Of a stretch of DNA of 64,000 nt, positions 60,756-64,000 are shown one piece after another. Origin of the DNA: Glandiceps talaboti (taxonomy: Eukaryota; Hemichordata; Enteropneusta; Spengelidae); contig NC_135568.1 of the NCBI RefSeq assembly GCF_964340395.1, positions 1,897,001-1,961,000 on the forward strand, read 5' to 3'. Under the pieces are notes generated by a model, which worked only from the letters and a program-made list of their open reading frames with translations, did not search any database and was not told the origin of the DNA. The position numbers and the translations under genes are program-made. How positions within the stretch are numbered: position 1 is the stretch's first letter; each line of letters opens with the position of its first letter.

Positions 60756-61980
60756 TTATTCTGATCGACATTTTGTTTGTTTTGAGTATTCTGACCGACA
60801 TTTTGTTTGTTTTGAATATTCTGACCGACATTTTGTTTGTTTTAAGTATTCTGACTGACATTTTGTTTGTTTTGAGTATTCTGACCGACATTTTGTTTGT
60901 TTTGAATATTCTGACCGACATTTTGTTTGTTTTAAGTATTCTGACCGACATTTTGTTTGTTTTGGGTATTCTGATCGACATTTTGTTTGTTTTGGGTATT
61001 CTGATCGACATTTTGTTTGTTTTAAGTATTCTGACCGACATTTTGTTTGTTTTAAGTATTCTGATCGACATTTTGTTTGTTTTGGGTATTCTGATCGACA
61101 GTTTGTTTGTTTTGAGTATTCTGATCGACATTTTTTTGTTTTGAGTATTCTGATCGTCATTTTTTTGTTTTGGGTATTCTGACCGGCATTTTGTTCTTTT
61201 GAGTATTCTGACCGACAGTTTGTTTGTTTTAAGTATTCTGACCGGCATTTTGTTTGTTTTGGGTATTCTGACCGGCATTTTGTTTGTTTTGATTATTCTG
61301 ACCGGCATTTTGTTTGTTTTGAGTATTCTGACTATCATTTTGTTTGTTTTGAGTATTCTGACTATCATTTTGTTTGTTTTGAATATTCTGACCAACATTT
61401 TGTTTGTTTTGGGTATTCTGATCGACAGTTTGTTTGTTTTGAGTATTCTGACTGGCATTTTGTTTGTTTTGAGTATTCTGACTGGCATTTTGTTCATTTG
61501 AATATTCTGACCGGCATTTTGTTTGTTTTGAGTATTCTGACCAGCATTTTGTTTGTTTTGAGAATTCTGACCGACATTTTTGTTTGGTTTGGTATTCTGA
61601 CCGACATTTCATTTGTTTTAAGTATTTTGACTGACATTTCATTTGTTTTAAGTATTCTGACCGACATTCCATTTGTTTGAAGTATTCTGACCGACATTTT
61701 GTTTGTTTGAAGTATTCTGACCGACATTTCATTTGTTTGAAGTATTCTGACTGACATTTCATTTGTTTGAAGTATTCTGACTGACATTTCATTTGTTTTG
61801 GGTATTCTGACCGACATTTCATTTGTTTGAAGTATTCTGACTGACATTTTGTTTGTTTTAAGTATTCTGACCGACATTTCATTTGTTTTAAGTATTCTGA
61901 CCGACATTTTGTTTGTTTCAAGTAGTCTGACTGACATTTCATTTGTTTTGAGTATTCTGACCGACATTTCATTTGTTTTG
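60756..61980. repeat. 30-bp minisatellite, about 40 copies
   Basis: Unit GTATTCTGACCGACATTTTG, then TTTGTTTTGA, with CATTTTGTTTG and CATTTCATTTG sub-types. The latter dominate after about 61600. Ten-codon periodicity leaves decapeptide-repeat frames open on both strands (MSVRILKTNK-like on minus, ILTDILFVLS-like on plus). Frame-shifting single-base indels between blocks argue against coding. Confidence 0.97.
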
Positions 61981-62483
61981 TAGTGTGTTTCAATAAATTT
62001 TAAAACTTTTAAGGAATTTTCAGGATAAATTGAACTTTACTCATTTTCCAAAAATGCCATGAAATCCTACGATTTGCCAGGAGTCCATCTACAATTGTTG
62101 ACATCAGCCATATACTCAAAATCTACTCATTGTCTGTATTCATAACGTTACTCAAATCATTTATTTTTAATGAGAACCTGAAGGTCAAAACATTTAGATA
62201 AGAATTACTCTATAATTTATACATACTGACTAGTCATAAATTAACAATTTATCTGGTTTGAGTAGCATGAAATTCTTGTCATCTCATTCATTAAATTGAA
62301 GATATGGCCATTTCAGCTACTCATGAATTTTGGTCTGAAAATCCTTTTAAATACTGGTATGCTATTTGTTTGTCTGTATCAAGTCCTTTACATTATATTT
62401 ACCAGACAATACTTGCATTGGTGCGCACGTACAAGTGGTATGTTCACAGCAATGCAATATGGAAAACATTATAGCATACCTGC
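61981..62483. other. Gene-free spacer
   Basis: AT-rich sequence without a recognisable feature. Confidence 0.45.
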
Positions 62484-62535
62484 ATGCAAATGCTATGCAA
62501 ATGGTATGTAAATGACATGCAAATGATATGCAAAT
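62484..62535 (+). promoter_or_regulatory. Five octamer motifs at exact 11-bp spacing
   Basis: ATGCAAAT starts at 62484, 62495, 62517 and 62528. ATGTAAAT at 62506 fills the remaining step. ATGCAAAT is the classical POU-domain octamer. It may be a functional array or just an 11-bp tandem repeat. Confidence 0.5.
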
Positions 62536-62888
62536 GAGGAAGTACTCATTCCCTACACTCAAAAATCTGAAATCGCATAATTGCACGATATGATTTAATT
62601 TTACGGCAATTTGCCGTTTAGGATGAAAATATGTAATAATAACAAATTTATGATAATTTTATGAATATTTGTAACTTTCCCATTCACTTTACAGCTTTTA
62701 AAATTTTATGGTATTTGTATTTTGGGCCTATGGCCTTGAATATATTAAAAGACAAACTACACATACAACATTATAGGATACAGAATGCATCATGTGGATG
62801 CCATGCAGCAGTTTAAAGGCCAAGAATTCAATCCCAGGTTCTTGCATACTGTAATCTGACTACAAACCAGTAAGACTATTGAGTTTCA
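62536..62888. other. Gene-free spacer
   Basis: AT-rich; nothing recognised. Confidence 0.45.
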
Positions 62889-63125
62889 ATAGGGAACTTG
62901 CAATCCAGACTGAGCATGCTCAGACACAAAGGACTATGGTATTTTCTGTGGTTATCATAATACCTATCTGGCGCTACTGATAAAATAAACCTCCCACAAT
63001 GGTCAGGGTAACTATGAATTGATCGTTTGTGGTTACAAACAATGTAACATTATTATTTGATTAGTATTTATCATCACATTTCCCACGATGCAACATTCAA
63101 CATGGCGGGTTTGCAAGTTCCCTAT
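62889..63125. mobile_element. 237-bp MITE with short inverted ends
   Basis: ATAGGGAACTTGCAATCC at 62889 is matched by GGGTTTGCAAGTTCCCTAT ending at 63125. The interior is non-coding. Target duplication is unclear. Confidence 0.75.
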
Positions 63126-63580
63126 TTGATGGCACAAAGTTGTACACCTCACACATTTTTTTGTTATAAATTAAACATTACGTTAGCGTGCATGTATGCA
63201 CATTAATTATGACATTTTCTCTCACTGTGAAGAAACATATTAAACAGTTGAATCTTCCTTGTTTCATCCGACAATGATATTGATTTGTGTTCACCATGAC
63301 TTAAAATGTATCATTTTATATGCTTGCGTGCTATCAATATACATATTTTGTTTTATGCCGTTCATTACAAAAAACGTTGTGTGTGATGGGAAAAACATTG
63401 TTCCTTGAAATTGGAACTCTATATTACTTACTCTAGTTTGGTAATATCAGTAGAAAACAGACTTGATAAGGATAATCCTTTTGTTCACTTCCAATTTTTT
63501 TTATCGCTCGGCCAGACAACTGTTTTCTTGACACCTGAATTTTAGTTCTATTCTTAGCTGGTTATGTATGTCATGACAAT
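63126..63580. other. Gene-free spacer
   Basis: AT-rich; nothing recognised. Confidence 0.45.
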
Positions 63581-63589
63581 CAACAGTTT

Positions 63590-63629
63590 CCCCACCCTCT
63601 CCCACCCTCCCCCACCCTCCCCCACCCCA
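63590..63629 (-). repeat. C-rich CCCACCCTCC repeat, G-quadruplex-prone on minus strand
   Basis: Four tandem CCCACCCTC(C)C blocks. The minus strand reads runs of three to five G separated by one to three bases, fitting an intramolecular G-quadruplex pattern. Confidence 0.8.
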
Positions 63630-63910
63630 TGATTATTTATAATAATATCCTCCATCACCTCAGAGCAATGTAGTTGTGCTAAATACAGTAACTATTGTAT
63701 ACAATACAATTTCCCACTGATACTGCAAACTTTTCACCGGAAGCATTTAAACGTAGGAAACCTTTATTTACAATTAAATCGTATATGATATTTATATATT
63801 ATATATTTAATTTGATATTTTTTGTGTTCCTATAAGCCAGAGGGATGGGTGGGCTCTTTTGTTTGTAAATTTTATTTAAGCATTGTATAATTGAAATAAG
63901 TCTACATAGG
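63630..63910. other. Gene-free spacer
   Basis: AT-rich; nothing recognised. Confidence 0.45.
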
Positions 63911-64000
63911 AAACCTTAATAAACCTTAATAAACCGTAACATAACATAACGTAACGTAACATAACATAACATAACATAACATAACATAACATAACATAAC
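63911..64000. repeat. AAACCTTAAT then (AACAT)n pentanucleotide microsatellite, open at the window end
   Basis: ATAAACCTTA copies, then ACATA/ACGTA pentanucleotides up to base 64000. The array continues beyond the window. Confidence 0.95.

Noticed and set aside
60745-61993. 250-254-codon decapeptide-repeat frames on the minus strand and frames on the plus strand
   Set aside because: Ten-codon minisatellite artefact, with frame-changing indels between blocks.

Overview
This is an AT-rich, intron-rich and repeat-rich piece of an animal nuclear genome, most likely from an invertebrate. The evidence is a spliced nuclear-receptor gene with GT-AG introns, tRNA-derived SINEs, foldback MITEs, hammerhead-ribozyme repeats of the kind known from Penelope-like retroelements, and long micro- and minisatellites. 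The phylum cannot be fixed from sequence alone. A lophotrochozoan (mollusc-like) genome is a reasonable guess, but a hemichordate or cephalochordate cannot be excluded. There are no operons, bacterial genes or CRISPR arrays.

Layout. (1) 1-1641: flank with one MITE (566-942). (2) 1642-1737: (GA)n. (3) 1738-21993: a head-to-tail satellite of about 21.6 copies of a 939-bp unit. Each unit joins a roughly 415-bp MITE-like module to a large near-perfect palindrome. The array starts in the palindrome loop and ends in an inverted, MITE-like terminal copy (to 22112). (4) 22113-29471: gene-free DNA with microsatellites, decayed hammerhead-like repeats (27.3-27.5 kb) and a tandem repeat carrying 14 AGGTCA half-sites. 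(5) 29472-51197, minus strand: one nuclear-receptor gene. I reconstructed six coding exons with matching phases, giving 716 codons plus a stop: short N-terminus, two zinc fingers, a long hinge, and a ligand-binding domain ending in an AF-2-like helix. Its introns hold SINEs, foldback elements, minisatellites and, in intron 5 on the gene's own strand, a type-I hammerhead ribozyme with an intact core. (6) 51198-64000: gene-free DNA with a 27-bp BamHI-site minisatellite (52.7-53.7 kb), a 30-bp minisatellite (60.8-62.0 kb), an 11-bp-phased octamer cluster (62.5 kb), a MITE (62.9 kb), a G-quadruplex-prone run (63.6 kb) and an AACAT-type microsatellite running off the end.

The only protein-coding gene I can support is the nuclear receptor. 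Its DNA-binding domain (P-box CEGCKG) and ligand-binding domain place it in the NR1 superfamily near E75/E78/Rev-erb/PPAR, but not clearly inside a named group. Most other long open frames are products of simple repeats or of the palindromic satellite.
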